Made by a program: the position numbers and the translations under genes | Assembly: GCA_046347625.1 (NCBI GenBank) | Contig: JAXMFU010000001.1 | Location: forward strand, 1,488,001 to 1,552,000 | Reading direction: 5' to 3' | Source of the DNA: CAIMUS01 sp046347625 | Lineage (GTDB): Bacteria > Pseudomonadota > Gammaproteobacteria > Competibacterales > Competibacteraceae | DNA: 64,000 bases | In this document: piece by piece, positions 9,920 to 19,305 of the stretch | Numbering within the stretch: position 1 is the stretch's first letter | How the letters are laid out: each line of letters starts with the position of its first letter | The notes under the pieces: model-generated | What the model was told of the DNA's origin: nothing | What the model saw: only the letters and a program-made list of their open reading frames with translations | Database searches by the model: none

Positions 9920-10336
9920 TTAATACCCGACCGGGTGTCCGAGCTGATGCATGCACCCCCATAACGCGGTTTGATATTGCTGATCGCCTTGATAGGCTCC
10001 ATACGCGCCCCCGGCTAAGGCGCCCAGGGCACCGCCCACCGCGGCCCCTTTCCCCATCGGGACTTTCTTGGACAGCGAGCCGGTGATCGCGCCACCGGCG
10101 GCCCCCGCCGCACCGCCGGCCAGGGCGCCTTGTGCCGCTTGGGTGCCGGTTTGTGCCGTCTGGCTGGCTTGCCCCTTACAATACTCCAAATCCTGATCGT
10201 AAGAGGCCGCGCGGGGATCGGCCTGGGGATTTGCCATGGGTTGGTAGCCGCGCGTTTGGGCGCAGGCTCCGAGCGTGAGACCACAGGCTACACCGAGGGC
10301 CACCCGGAACGCAATCACTCGACAAGGAAGTTTCAT
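9920..10336 (-). CDS. Glycine-zipper lipoprotein
   Basis: 138 residues starting at an ATG with GAGG eight bases upstream. A signal peptide (CRVIAFRVALGVACGLTLG) ends in lipobox LGAC, so the mature protein should be lipid-anchored in the envelope. After a Gln/Thr/Ala linker comes a glycine-zipper segment (ALAGGAAGAAGGAITG and AAVGGALGALAGGAYG), a motif that packs helices in membranes and is common in outer-membrane lipoproteins of the Rcc/SlyB type. Two Cys residues flank the zipper (EYCKGQ and WGCMHQ) and could form a disulfide. Function unknown; a structural or stress-related envelope role is inferred. No operon partners. Confidence 0.8.
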   Translation of the reverse strand: MKLPCRVIAFRVALGVACGLTLGACAQTRGYQPMANPQADPRAASYDQDLEYCKGQASQTAQTGTQAAQGALAGGAAGAAGGAITGSLSKKVPMGKGAAVGGALGALAGGAYGAYQGDQQYQTALWGCMHQLGHPVGY

Positions 10337-10637
10337 CGTAAGTACCTCGACTCGTAAATGGAAGAATTGCCTTTGACAATCGTAGCCACCATAACATCCC
10401 CTGCCGTCAGCGCGTCCTCCAGGCGGCGATCGCTCACCGGATACCCAGGTCTCGCCGGACAGAGGAGTCGCTGGGAATACCGGGGCGGTTCAGCACCAAG
10501 ATGGCAAGATTGTGGAGATTCGATGTCTTGTCATCGAACTGAGCGGTTCTCCGTGCGGGCAACCGGGGAACAGTTAAGCGGCGATACCCCGTCCGTTTGG
10601 GGTCGGGGCGTGTCATACCGTCGGGGAATCATGACGC
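10337..10637. other. Intergenic stretch, nothing recognised
   Basis: Contains only a GC-rich imperfect hairpin near 10586-10609 (ACCCCG...CGGGGC) between two leftward genes; no gene or clear terminator. Confidence 0.4.
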
Positions 10638-11849
10638 TTAGGTCTCCTTGGCTTTTTGCCGGTCAACTGACTGAACTTCAGGCCACTCGATCAAACCGCA
10701 TTGGGCGGCATGCCGGGCCGCCTCGGAAGTATCGTCGACCAGCCGCATAGGCACACCTAATGCCTGCGATTGGCGCGCACACGCCAAGGTCCTGGCGCGG
10801 TTGGCCGGGTGTACATCACGAATATAAATTACGAGAATCCGCTCCGGATAGCGCCGAACCGCCTCCGTGTAAAGTAGTGGATCGTGTTGCCCGGAATCAC
10901 CAATCAGAATAAACCGGCTGGTTGGGTAAAACTGCAGTAACTGTTCGAGCTTCTCCAACTTATGCTCATGGCCGGTTCTGATAAGTTTATTTTCATCGAG
11001 CCCAAGATCCCTTAGCAGCAGCGGGCCGCGCGGAATCCGGTGCAGGTCCAGAAAATCCAGCAACAGATCGTAAAGATTCCAGGCGCTGCTGGAAATGTAA
11101 AAAATGGGATTCTGCGACTTCCCTTGCGGTCCTTGCTGAAGCGCCTGATAGAACGCGGAGACCCCGGCAAAGGGAACGCGGGTATGAACGTTATTCAACA
11201 AGGTCACGCGTACCATCCGGAAAAAAGCGGTGGCATACGTTTTCAGGATGGTATCGTCGATATCGCTGACGACCACAAAATCCATCTGAGCGGGCGGAAT
11301 CAGGACTTGGCCCGTGGCGGAAACCGCCTCCTGTCCCGGCACCACGGCTTCCAGCAGCTCGAGCGCAACGTTATGCCAGCCGGGACCTCGCATTGGCAGA
11401 TCCTGCAGAGCAAACTCAACGGTAAAATAGCCTTCCTCATCGGTCGTTGTCTCGATCACCCGGCCGTTAAAGCGCGCCGCCAGTCGAACGTCGGGAATTT
11501 CAGCGCTGGCCCAGCGCTGGATCATAGCACTGACATTCTCCCACCAGGGCGTGTCTTCGCGCGGACGTCCCAGGGGCTTTCTCTCCAGCACGCGACCGCC
11601 GAGAACGACGTTGGAAGCATTGCCATAGCCGAGAAAGGGCAGGATATGAACCGGTCTGATCCGGCCGAGCCGTCGTCGCCGCTGGAAGCGCCATGTATCC
11701 CAGTGCCGCTCCAGGTGATGGGCTTTGCCATGGAGCCATTTCCAGAAAGCTAAGGTACGGGCGGGCGCCGTTCTCATCGGATAAGAGAAGCCTGAAGAGA
11801 GAAGGTGAAGATACCCCGTGAGACCACGCGGCGGTGGCTCTGTGCCCAT
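10638..11849 (-). CDS. DUF2183 (App1-like) phosphatase
   Basis: 403 residues. The C-terminal half has the HAD-like hallmarks of the DUF2183 family: DxDxT-type motif VSDIDDTILKTYA around residue 195, then FYISSSAWNLYDLL and the acidic FILIGDSGQHDPLLY. The family includes yeast App1 phosphatidate phosphatase, so a lipid phosphatase role is plausible; bacterial members are not biochemically defined. The N-terminal half holds a beta-rich region (VRLAARFNGRVIETTTDEEG) resembling a carbohydrate- or membrane-binding sandwich. No signal peptide. The ATG at 11849 has a poor ribosome site; Met25 is an alternative start. It ends about 300 bases before the glycine-zipper gene, so an operon is not evident. 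Confidence 0.8.
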   Translation of the reverse strand: MGTEPPPRGLTGYLHLLSSGFSYPMRTAPARTLAFWKWLHGKAHHLERHWDTWRFQRRRRLGRIRPVHILPFLGYGNASNVVLGGRVLERKPLGRPREDTPWWENVSAMIQRWASAEIPDVRLAARFNGRVIETTTDEEGYFTVEFALQDLPMRGPGWHNVALELLEAVVPGQEAVSATGQVLIPPAQMDFVVVSDIDDTILKTYATAFFRMVRVTLLNNVHTRVPFAGVSAFYQALQQGPQGKSQNPIFYISSSAWNLYDLLLDFLDLHRIPRGPLLLRDLGLDENKLIRTGHEHKLEKLEQLLQFYPTSRFILIGDSGQHDPLLYTEAVRRYPERILVIYIRDVHPANRARTLACARQSQALGVPMRLVDDTSEAARHAAQCGLIEWPEVQSVDRQKAKET

Positions 11850-12200
11850 GTCGGCGCCAAACCGACTCCTTTTTCAGCCGAACGCCGGCAATTTTTGCTT
11901 TTTAAACCGGTCGCACTCAAGAAAAGGCCTGTTGGCAGACGCCCGATCGGAGCGCATAAATCCCAGCAATGAGCGGCTCCTCGCGTCGGTCTCGCTTGAT
12001 AGCCCCCAGACGGTCAAGGGTTGCGTGATGCGCGGCTTTCATCATCAAAATGAGCCTGCTGACGATTCAGCCGGCGGCTTGGCGCCGATCGACACCGAGC
12101 AGGTGCGGCGGCTGCAACCGAAACGCGTATCCAAGCCTGAGAATGACAGAAGGACATGCTTATGTTATAAAAAGTGTGTCATGTATCACAGGCCCAACCC
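11850..12200. other. Intergenic region between divergent genes (DUF2183 and parB)
   Basis: No gene supportable. An AT-rich TTATGTTATAAAAAG lies about 40 bases before the parB start and could supply its -10 box. Confidence 0.4.
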
Positions 12201-13007
12201 ATGCTATCTACGCTGGAATTGTATCGCCTCCAGATCAGCGCTCTACGTCCGCGCGTTCCACTGCCCTGGCCCACGGTGCAGGAACTGACCGTTGCCCGGC
12301 AAGTCGGCTTGGTTCCACCGGTGGTGGTTCGGCCTCTGCCCGGCGACCCCCAATGCTATGAGATTCTGAGCGGCCTTAAGCATTGGCTGTTGGCTCAACG
12401 GGCGCCACTGGCGACCGTCCCAGCACAGATTGTTACCGACCTCAGCGATGAGGCGGTCCGGCTGCTGGTCGAGCAGGATGCGTGCACCACAGCGCTGGAT
12501 CCGATTACGGAGGCACGCCTGGTGCAGGCGCGGGTCGAGCAGGGGCTGACCGATGCAGCGGCCGGGCGGGAGATTGGGCGCAGCAGGACGGCGACGGCAC
12601 ATTTGCGCCGACTGCTGCGCCTGGCCCCGACCGTGCAGGCGCAAGTGGCGCAGGGGGCGTTATCACCGGGCACGGCACGGGCACTGGTGGGACTGAGCGA
12701 ACGGCAGCAGGTGGAGTTGGCCGGGCGGATTATAAGGGAGCGCTTGACCACCCGGCAGGTGGAGGCGCTGGCGAGAGCCTGGAAGACGGGTCATACGGCG
12801 GAGCCAACAACGATACCAGACCGTGTCCCAGCCCGCGACCCTGACCTGATGCGGTTGGAAAGCGAGTTAGCCGACCGGCTCGGGACACCGGTTACGATTA
12901 CGTATGGCGGGCCGGGACAAGGGCGCTTGGTGATCGACTTCGCTACCCTGGAAATTCTGGACGGCATACTGGAAAAAATCGCCGGGCAACGCTCCAGAGT
13001 GGAATAG
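12201..13007 (+). CDS. ParB/RepB/Spo0J-family protein without ParA partner
   Basis: About 268 residues from the ATG at 12201, chosen because MLSTLELYRLQISALRPR begins the conserved fold; an upstream frame adds only nine residues. The N-terminal ParB/sulfiredoxin-like domain has VPPVVVRPL and YEILSGLKHWLLAQ (in place of the usual GxRRxxA). The central helix-turn-helix region reads ITEARLVQARVEQGLTDAA, GREIGRSRTATAHLRRLL and the Spo0J-like LSPGTARALVGL. The C-terminus carries a ParB-type dimer strand (TPVTITYGGPGQGRLVIDFATLE). No parA is adjacent, which fits ParB-like proteins carried by integrative elements rather than the chromosomal parAB pair. Role: DNA binding, possibly partition or transcription control; unproven. 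Confidence 0.75.
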   Translation: MLSTLELYRLQISALRPRVPLPWPTVQELTVARQVGLVPPVVVRPLPGDPQCYEILSGLKHWLLAQRAPLATVPAQIVTDLSDEAVRLLVEQDACTTALDPITEARLVQARVEQGLTDAAAGREIGRSRTATAHLRRLLRLAPTVQAQVAQGALSPGTARALVGLSERQQVELAGRIIRERLTTRQVEALARAWKTGHTAEPTTIPDRVPARDPDLMRLESELADRLGTPVTITYGGPGQGRLVIDFATLEILDGILEKIAGQRSRVE

Positions 13008-13287
13008 ATGCCTCGACTTGCAGGTAGCTTGCCGGGGAAGCATCAGCAGACCTGAATTTTCAAATGACATCCGAGATGTACGATGGCTACGAGAGCCGAT
13101 GGGTTAAGCTGTAGTTGTCGATGGGCTTGCCAGCAGGGACAGCGATGTCGACCTGCGCCGAGTCCCGCGCCGAGGTGGGTGGTATCCCGGCCGGCGGTGT
13201 CGCCGCGAGCCCTAGCGCTCTCCGAGTCGGCGCAAACCCATGAAGTCGCTCGACGCTTGGCGGCCTGAATGGTTAAACCGCAGTGCT

Positions 13288-14400
13288 CTAGTCGGCTTCT
13301 GTGTGCCTGAGTGGCCGCTTCAGCCACCAGCCATATTGCACTGGTAAAAGCGCTTGCGGCCTCTCACGGCCCAGCGTCTGCGCCGCGTGGTAGGGCCAAT
13401 GGGGATCGTCCAGCAAGGACTTGGCCAGCATGACCACATCGAGTTGCTCGTTACGGATAAATCCATCGGCCTTCTTGGGATCGAAGATATTCCAGGAGGT
13501 CGCGACGGGAATACCGACCTCACGCCGGATGCGTTGAGCGATAGGTACGAGAAAGCCATGTTCGTGCCATGGTACCCGACTGACATCGGGTGTGTTGAAG
13601 CCCATGCTGACGTCGATCAGGTCCAGTCCGGCGGACTTCATCCGCCGGATCAGCTCGATGGATTCCTCCAGAGGTTGTTCGCCCTCCACATAGTCAATCA
13701 CACCAAGCCGTGCCGTGAGTGGAAGATGCTCCGGCCAGACCGCACGGACGGCGGTGAAGGTCTCCAGAAGGAAGCGCGCCCGGTTCTCGAAGCTGCCGCC
13801 GTATTCGTCTGTCCGCCGGTTCGCCAAGGGCGAGAAGAAGCTCTGCGCCAGATAGCCATGGGCAAAGTGTAACACCAGCCACTTGAAGCCGACCTCCAGT
13901 GCCCGCCTGGCGGCGGCGGCGAACGCCTCCCGCACCCGGCAGATGTCCTCGTGTGTCATCGCCCGTGGGACGCGCCACAGGTTGGCGCCACAGGCGAGGG
14001 CGGAAGGGGCTATCGGTTCCCACGCCTCGGGGTGGTCGGACGGGAGGTGATCGTCGCCTTCCCAGGGTCGGTTCGCACTTGCCTTCCGCCCGGCGTGCGC
14101 GATCTGAATCCCCGGGATCGCCCCGTGGCTCTCGATAAAGCGAATGATCGGCCGAAATGCCTCGGCTTGAGCGTCGTTCCACAGCCCGGTGTCGCCGGGG
14201 CTGATCCGGCCCTCCGGCGAGACGGCGGTCGCCTCGGCGATTACCAAGCCCGCACCACCGGTTGCAAGGGAGCCTAAGTGAACCCGGTGCCAATCGTTCG
14301 GAAAGCCATCCTCCGCCGAATACTGGCACATCGGGGATACGGCAATGCGGTTCTTGAGCCGCACGTCCTTAAGAGCCAATTCGCTAAATAAGCCGGACAT
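13288..14400 (-). CDS. Old Yellow Enzyme-type NADH:flavin oxidoreductase (YqjM/XenA group)
   Basis: 370 residues, full length. The FMN barrel is recognisable from the start: LKNRIAVSPMCQYSAEDG (with the Cys typical of YqjM/XenA enzymes), IQIAHAGRKAS, and LHFAHGYLAQSFFSP with the substrate-binding His-x-x-His pair, followed by NRRTDEYGGSFENRARF. Reduces activated C=C bonds or nitro compounds with NAD(P)H in the cytoplasm. The ATG at 14400 has AGGAG about nine bases upstream. It stands alone between an orphan parB and the glycosyltransferase block, so the physiological substrate cannot be inferred. Confidence 0.92.
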   Translation of the reverse strand: MSGLFSELALKDVRLKNRIAVSPMCQYSAEDGFPNDWHRVHLGSLATGGAGLVIAEATAVSPEGRISPGDTGLWNDAQAEAFRPIIRFIESHGAIPGIQIAHAGRKASANRPWEGDDHLPSDHPEAWEPIAPSALACGANLWRVPRAMTHEDICRVREAFAAAARRALEVGFKWLVLHFAHGYLAQSFFSPLANRRTDEYGGSFENRARFLLETFTAVRAVWPEHLPLTARLGVIDYVEGEQPLEESIELIRRMKSAGLDLIDVSMGFNTPDVSRVPWHEHGFLVPIAQRIRREVGIPVATSWNIFDPKKADGFIRNEQLDVVMLAKSLLDDPHWPYHAAQTLGRERPQALLPVQYGWWLKRPLRHTEAD

Positions 14401-14642
14401 AACGTTTTTTCTCCTATTTCAATTTCGATGCTTCGCTCGTCTGTGCATTGGTCGCGACAGCGCCCGTGCCGGCTACAAAGCGCTCCGGCGGCGGCTCCAC
14501 CGCGGATAATGAGATCATCATGGCGCCGAGCTTAACCGGATCTCCGATCTGCCAAGGCTCAGTTCATCGTATCATAGATCATGTCTTATCTTTATCGAGC
14601 GCGCCGTCGGCGCACGCCACTCGGTCACTACCAAAAAATAGC

Positions 14643-15524
14643 TTAGATGTACTGGGTCCATGACAGGCGCCGGCGGATCACATCGAGCAACCGATGCAGA
14701 CGATCGCGGCAGCGGCGACGACGGCCCTGGGGCAAGTGATCGTAGTAGGCGGCCTCGAAATGGCGCAGCAGGTGACCATTGCGGTTGGCGGAAAAGAGAG
14801 TCTTCTTAGGGCCGGCGTAATGAAGTATGTAGCGATAAGGCGAGTGCTCGTGCAAGTTCCGAATCCGCACTGACCTGGGGGAGATATAGCCAGCCCATTC
14901 CTGCAAAGGCAAACGCCGGAGGCTGAGCCGGCCTAGTTGTGCTTTCTCGAGGATGACATAGTTCAGGATACCTTGGTCGGCGCACTTGAAGATGGAGCCG
15001 TACCGCAGACGCGGCGGCGGCGTGAAATCGACGAACGGCTCGAAATCGGCGCGGGTGAGTTGTCCGCTCGTGGCCACCAGGACGCCGGTGTTGAAGATAT
15101 AGCCCGGGAAAGTGAAATCGGGATCCAGAGCCTGCAACCCGATGCGATCGAAATAGTACAGATCGATGTTGGCTTCCGGCTGAACATGATCGTCGACGAT
15201 AAAGTCCTCATCGAAGGGCTCCAATGCGTCCAGAACCGGGTCCAGGAAAAGAATATCGCTGTCGAGCACCAGGACCCGTTCTCCCGTTGCGGCGAACAGC
15301 GGCTCTAGCTTGGCCATGCCCCACCCGAAGTTATGAGTCGTGCCGGGTGCGATGGCGACATCCCAGTAGGTTTCCATTTCGCTGGTATCGTAACAACCAC
15401 GGGATAAGTCCTTCAGCAGGCTAATCCGAACACAGGGATACCAGCGGCGAATGCTGGCGACGCAGCACTGTGTCCAACGGAAGTCCTGCTTGCAGCCGGC
15501 GATGAAGATGTGCTCGATTTTCAT
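14643..15524 (-). CDS. Nucleotide-diphospho-sugar transferase (GT8-like)
   Basis: 293 residues. A GT-A fold is indicated by the acidic metal motif in LVLDSDILFLDPV, the preceding FGWGMAKLEPLF and a later FNTGVLVA plus CADQGILNYV, the pattern of GT8-like transferases. The basic C-terminus (RRRRCRDRLHRLLDVIRRR) may touch membranes. Acts on a cytoplasmic lipid-linked or protein-linked glycan acceptor by inference. First intact member of a leftward set with the broken homologue at 15546-16593 and the acyltransferase at 16599-17894; the broken copy also carried a LDTDVLFF motif, so the two may be distant paralogues. Confidence 0.75.
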   Translation of the reverse strand: MKIEHIFIAGCKQDFRWTQCCVASIRRWYPCVRISLLKDLSRGCYDTSEMETYWDVAIAPGTTHNFGWGMAKLEPLFAATGERVLVLDSDILFLDPVLDALEPFDEDFIVDDHVQPEANIDLYYFDRIGLQALDPDFTFPGYIFNTGVLVATSGQLTRADFEPFVDFTPPPRLRYGSIFKCADQGILNYVILEKAQLGRLSLRRLPLQEWAGYISPRSVRIRNLHEHSPYRYILHYAGPKKTLFSANRNGHLLRHFEAAYYDHLPQGRRRRCRDRLHRLLDVIRRRLSWTQYI

Positions 15525-15545
15525 GGATCATCCGTAGGTGTGTAG

Positions 15546-16593
15546 TCATGCCCATGGGCGGCAGGTCGAAGGTGATAGCCGGTGATTACTATTTGCTGAA
15601 CATTCACGGAATAGACGGCTCCACGGGGGCTGCCGGGCTTTGGCCACCGCTTCGAGAAACCCCGTCTTCAGCAGATGCCCGATTCCTTCTTCCACGAATA
15701 ACGGCCGAATGGGCGAGATGTAGTGACGGGCGATCAGCTCCGGCCTGGCCGTGAGTCCCTCAGTCATGCCGTAGGTGGCGGGCAGCAGTTCCAGGCGGCC
15801 CTGCGCGCTGGCATACAGCGCATGCAGGGTTTGCTCCAGGTGCCAATGTTGCTCCGCCAGAGCCGGATGCAGCATAAAGCGCTCGCAGGCATCCAGGTCT
15901 ATGGCTTCACTGATCAAACGCATCACGCCGGCATTGGCCAGCGGCACTAGGTCCACACCGAGGTCGTGGTGGGCTTGCTCGAGGCTGATGCAGTAGGAGG
16001 GGTAATCATCGTGCATGAAGAGATGCGGCGTAGCCGACACGTCGGCAGGCGGGATCACGAGTTCGTCCGGACGACGGAAGAAGAGGACATCGGTGTCGAG
16101 CTATACCACCAGTGGTGTAGACGCCGAAAGGCGCAGGTCGATCAGCTTTATCATCAGGAAAAACTGCCTGTGCATGGTGAGGAGCCGATGCAGGCCCCGC
16201 GCCCGCAGCCAGGATTCGACTACAGCGTCCGCCGTATCCTGAGGAACCAGCCGCACGTCTGGAAAGTGCCGGGGGAAAATTGCGTGCATCCGCCGCGTGT
16301 TCCGCCCTTGCAGGTGAACGGTCAGCGGATAGTTTACGCCGGCATGGTGGTAAAAACTCTTCAGTGCCCAAAGAGCGACCAGCAGGTGTGCGTCGTGGCC
16401 GAGAATGTGGATACCGATCGGGGTAGTTGCTCTTCGGCCTTCGATCACAGGCTCAGTGTGAATGGCAGGCGTCTTCGAGAATCGGCCCAAGGTCGCCTAC
16501 AGCCGGAAAGTCTCCCAGGGACTCCGGCCGCAACCTTTCACGGAGCTTTCGCAGAAGTCTATGGAAAATGGCGGTAAAGTTATGTTGACGCAT
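15546..16593 (-). pseudogene. Glycosyltransferase-like gene broken by an in-frame amber codon and an upstream frameshift
   Basis: Two collinear pieces share one frame: 16490-16104 (IGIHILGHDAHLLVALWALK...SASTPLVV) and 16100-15546 (LDTDVLFFRRPDELVIPPAD...). A single TAG at 16103-16101 separates them, exactly where a GT-A enzyme would have its xLDTDVLFF metal motif. Before that, an ATG at 16593 opens a plausible N-terminus (MRQHNFTAIFHRLLRKLRER) that runs to 16453 in a different frame. A second lesion therefore lies around 16455-16475. The undamaged gene would encode roughly 345 residues of a nucleotide-diphospho-sugar transferase. Readthrough or sequencing error cannot be excluded for the amber codon, but two lesions together argue for decay. 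Confidence 0.75.
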
Positions 16594-16598
16594 CGGCT

Positions 16599-17894
16599 TT
16601 AATTAGACCTGAGCATTGAAATTGTCGGGTTCCCTGAAGCGCTGGGCTGCATCCGTCGCCGTCCGCCGACGGCTCGACTCAGGATCATGAACGGCTTCTC
16701 GACCAGCACGAACAGCAGGGCCGAACTCAGCAGAATTGCTGGGATCATAAGCAGGCATGGGATCATGAAATCTTGCCATAGGGCACGTTCGGGACTGGCG
16801 AGCTGCATGGTCCAGGGAGCGATCAGGTCGATAACCATAAAGTGGTCCAGGTAGATTGTGTAACACATGCCACCGATGGCGACAATCCAGCGCTGCCGGA
16901 TGCAGAAATGGCCGAGGCGTCCCAGGAACAAACCGATGTACAACGCCAAGATCAGTAGCGGTGTGAGGTAATAGAGATCGTAGCGCCGGGTGAGGATAAG
17001 GAAGATGCCGGCACCTGCAAGAGCGGCAATGATGTCTCCCCGGTAGCTGCGCGAATAGCTCTCCACGGCTCGGCCTACGTAGAGATCGGCCAGCAGGAAG
17101 CCCGCCAGGAAGAATTGCAGGTAATTGAGCAGACTCAATTTCAGTCTGGGATAAGAGTCCATGGAAATGAGACTGCCCACCAGATAGGCCAGTCCCAGAA
17201 TAGCGATAGCCAGCCCTGCCTGCATCACAGTCGGTGTCCGCACGGCGAACACCGTAGCCAGCAGCGGCATCACCAGATAGAACTGCACCTCCACCTCCAG
17301 CGACCAGGCAACACCATTTACCCAACTGGCCTCTGCGAAAACGGGTCCATGCAAATAGAACAGGCTGGCTGCAAGGTGGGAAATGAATCTCTGCCAGCCT
17401 GGATTCGTCAGAGCGATCAGCAGAAAGAGGAGGGTAATATTGATGATGTAGGGCGGCTCCAGCCGCACCAGGCGCCTTAGATAGTACCATCTCAGCGGCG
17501 GCCGGCCCGCGCCGTCCCGATAGCTCTGTGCATAGGGCAGCGCCAGGATAAAGCCGCTGATAACGAAGAAGAACTGCACGCCGAAGTACCCGGCGTACCC
17601 CCAGGTGATTATGTCCGAGCGGGGAAAGACGGTCCACCACTGAGCCGGCAAGTCCACCGGTCCCAACCGCTGGGTCGTACGAAGGTAGGCGTCGGTGATG
17701 GGGTGCAGGATCACGGCCGAGATGGCGATAAACCGCAAGCCATCGACCTCGGGGATGAAGTCGCCGGAAGCGGTTGTGCGCGACAGCCGTCGGAGTAGTT
17801 TATCGCTGAACCGGGCCCCTCTCGAGGGAAAACAAAATCGGAGTTCCGGGCTTTCGTTACCAAAGATCATGCTGGATCTCAATGAGACAGCCAT
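16599..17894 (-). CDS. Membrane acyltransferase 3 (OafA/YrhL type)
   Basis: 431 residues with about ten hydrophobic helices. Family markers are present: VDGLRFIAISAVILHP (the His proposed as catalytic), FGVQFFFVISGFILALPY, the Arg-rich YYLRRLVRLEPPYIIN, and WSLEVEVQFYLVMPLL. These enzymes transfer acetyl or other acyl groups from cytoplasmic donors to sugars of O-antigen or exopolysaccharide at the membrane. The ATG at 17894 adds ~45 polar residues before the first helix; the internal Met at MIFGNESP is an alternative start. Lies divergent from the rightward operon starting at 18148, with a 250-base shared upstream region. Confidence 0.9.
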   Translation of the reverse strand: MAVSLRSSMIFGNESPELRFCFPSRGARFSDKLLRRLSRTTASGDFIPEVDGLRFIAISAVILHPITDAYLRTTQRLGPVDLPAQWWTVFPRSDIITWGYAGYFGVQFFFVISGFILALPYAQSYRDGAGRPPLRWYYLRRLVRLEPPYIINITLLFLLIALTNPGWQRFISHLAASLFYLHGPVFAEASWVNGVAWSLEVEVQFYLVMPLLATVFAVRTPTVMQAGLAIAILGLAYLVGSLISMDSYPRLKLSLLNYLQFFLAGFLLADLYVGRAVESYSRSYRGDIIAALAGAGIFLILTRRYDLYYLTPLLILALYIGLFLGRLGHFCIRQRWIVAIGGMCYTIYLDHFMVIDLIAPWTMQLASPERALWQDFMIPCLLMIPAILLSSALLFVLVEKPFMILSRAVGGRRRMQPSASGNPTISMLRSN

Positions 17895-18147
17895 GGCCCT
17901 TACCGGGATGGGTACTGGATGAAAAGTTCATTTGAGACCGGATTCGGTGTCGAGTGACATATGAAGAGTTCGCAGGGAAGCCGCTCGCTACCATACGCAG
18001 GGCACGCCGGCCTGTCAACGCAGCAGGGTCGCGGGCCAAAACACCTTCACCTGTAGCGCTAAACGGCGGAGCAAGAGACCGCGCCCGACCCCTTGCCAAG
18101 CGGGTGTGGTTGTCGCTATGCTTGGACTTAATCGGAATATCTAGAAA

Positions 18148-19233
18148 ATGACGACGAAGCCTTTCTCCGTGGACGACCCGACACTATCCTTTTTGAAGAG
18201 CCTGCAACGAGGGGACATACGTGGCGTGGCCTCCCTGCTACTGTCTCGCAAGCTGGACCCGTCCGTGCTGGGTGATTTCCTTGTAAACGAGCGCCTGGCG
18301 GTTTATGCCTACGCGCAACTTGCCGACCTGAAGCTTAAGCTACTGTTGCCCCGGTCGGTGTCGAGCCGGCTCGAAGAGCAGTGGCGGCAGCAGCAGAAGC
18401 GCAACTCGCTTCTGTTGGAAGCGCTCGGACGAATCGACGCGGCGTTCCGGCAGACCGGCACCGACTACCTGCTGCTGAAAGGATTGACGCTGGCGGAGCG
18501 CTGCTACGGGGATACGGGCCGACGTTTCACCTGGGACCTGGACCTGCTGGTGCAGGCTCACGAAATCCAATCCGCGCTCACCCTCTTGCAACGTCTGGGA
18601 TTCGCCAAGCCCGGCTTTTCGTTTGGCCTGGATCGGCTTGCGCCTTATGTCGCACACGCCCTGGAGTGTCGGCGGGCCGATGGGCTTTCGGTGGATCTGC
18701 ATTGGGCCTTCCGACGGCTGCCCGGACTGCGCATCGATTACGATACGGTTTGGCGGGCGCGGCAATTCCAGACGCTGCGCGGAATCCAGGTTGCCGTGCC
18801 ATCGGACGAGCATACGCTGCTGCAGGTACTTCTGGGCGTAGCCGCCGATCTCGACCGAGGTTTGTGCCGGATGCGCGCACTCTGGGACATTTACCTACTG
18901 CTGTGTACCACACCGGATTTCGATATGGCGGGCTTTTTGGCTCGGCGGGAGCCGGAGGGAACGGCGGGACTGGTGGTCAACGCGCTGGCGCTGCTTTTGT
19001 TCCGGCTGGATTGCCGAGACGAGTTGCCGTCCCTGACTAAAGCCCTGGAAGGCTTTCATCACCTGTTGTTCATCGACAGTCCAGAGCAGGCGAGTGCGAT
19101 CCTGGCACGGGCACCGCATGGTTTACAAAATCACATCCTGTTTTCACGTTGGCAACCGCTGGCTCCATGGCGCTACTGGTCATGGTGGGCGGCGACGCTT
19201 CCCTTGCGCTTCTTCTTCGCCAGACGCATTTAG
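18148..19233 (+). CDS. Nucleotidyltransferase-like protein (NTP_transf_5 family)
   Basis: 361 residues. After a helical N-terminal region, residues 108-135 carry the family core: YLLLKGLTLAERCYGD then RRFTWDLDLLV, with the paired Asp (130 and 132) expected to bind metal, and later VDLHWAFRRLP. The family resembles polymerase-beta-type nucleotidyltransferases, but its substrate is unknown; related genes often sit with PqqD-like and HprK-like genes, as here (20057 and 20476). Inferred role: transfer of a nucleotide or activation of a sugar or peptide in the pathway encoded downstream. First gene of the rightward operon; ribosome site weak (TCTAGAAAATG). A second, degenerate relative closes the operon at 28301. 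Confidence 0.8.
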   Translation: MTTKPFSVDDPTLSFLKSLQRGDIRGVASLLLSRKLDPSVLGDFLVNERLAVYAYAQLADLKLKLLLPRSVSSRLEEQWRQQQKRNSLLLEALGRIDAAFRQTGTDYLLLKGLTLAERCYGDTGRRFTWDLDLLVQAHEIQSALTLLQRLGFAKPGFSFGLDRLAPYVAHALECRRADGLSVDLHWAFRRLPGLRIDYDTVWRARQFQTLRGIQVAVPSDEHTLLQVLLGVAADLDRGLCRMRALWDIYLLLCTTPDFDMAGFLARREPEGTAGLVVNALALLLFRLDCRDELPSLTKALEGFHHLLFIDSPEQASAILARAPHGLQNHILFSRWQPLAPWRYWSWWAATLPLRFFFARRI

Positions 19234-19305
19234 CGGGATGTTCACGAAAGTGCCGGCTTAGGGGACTCGTAACTCTGCACATCATAAAACAATGCATCTA
19301 TTATC

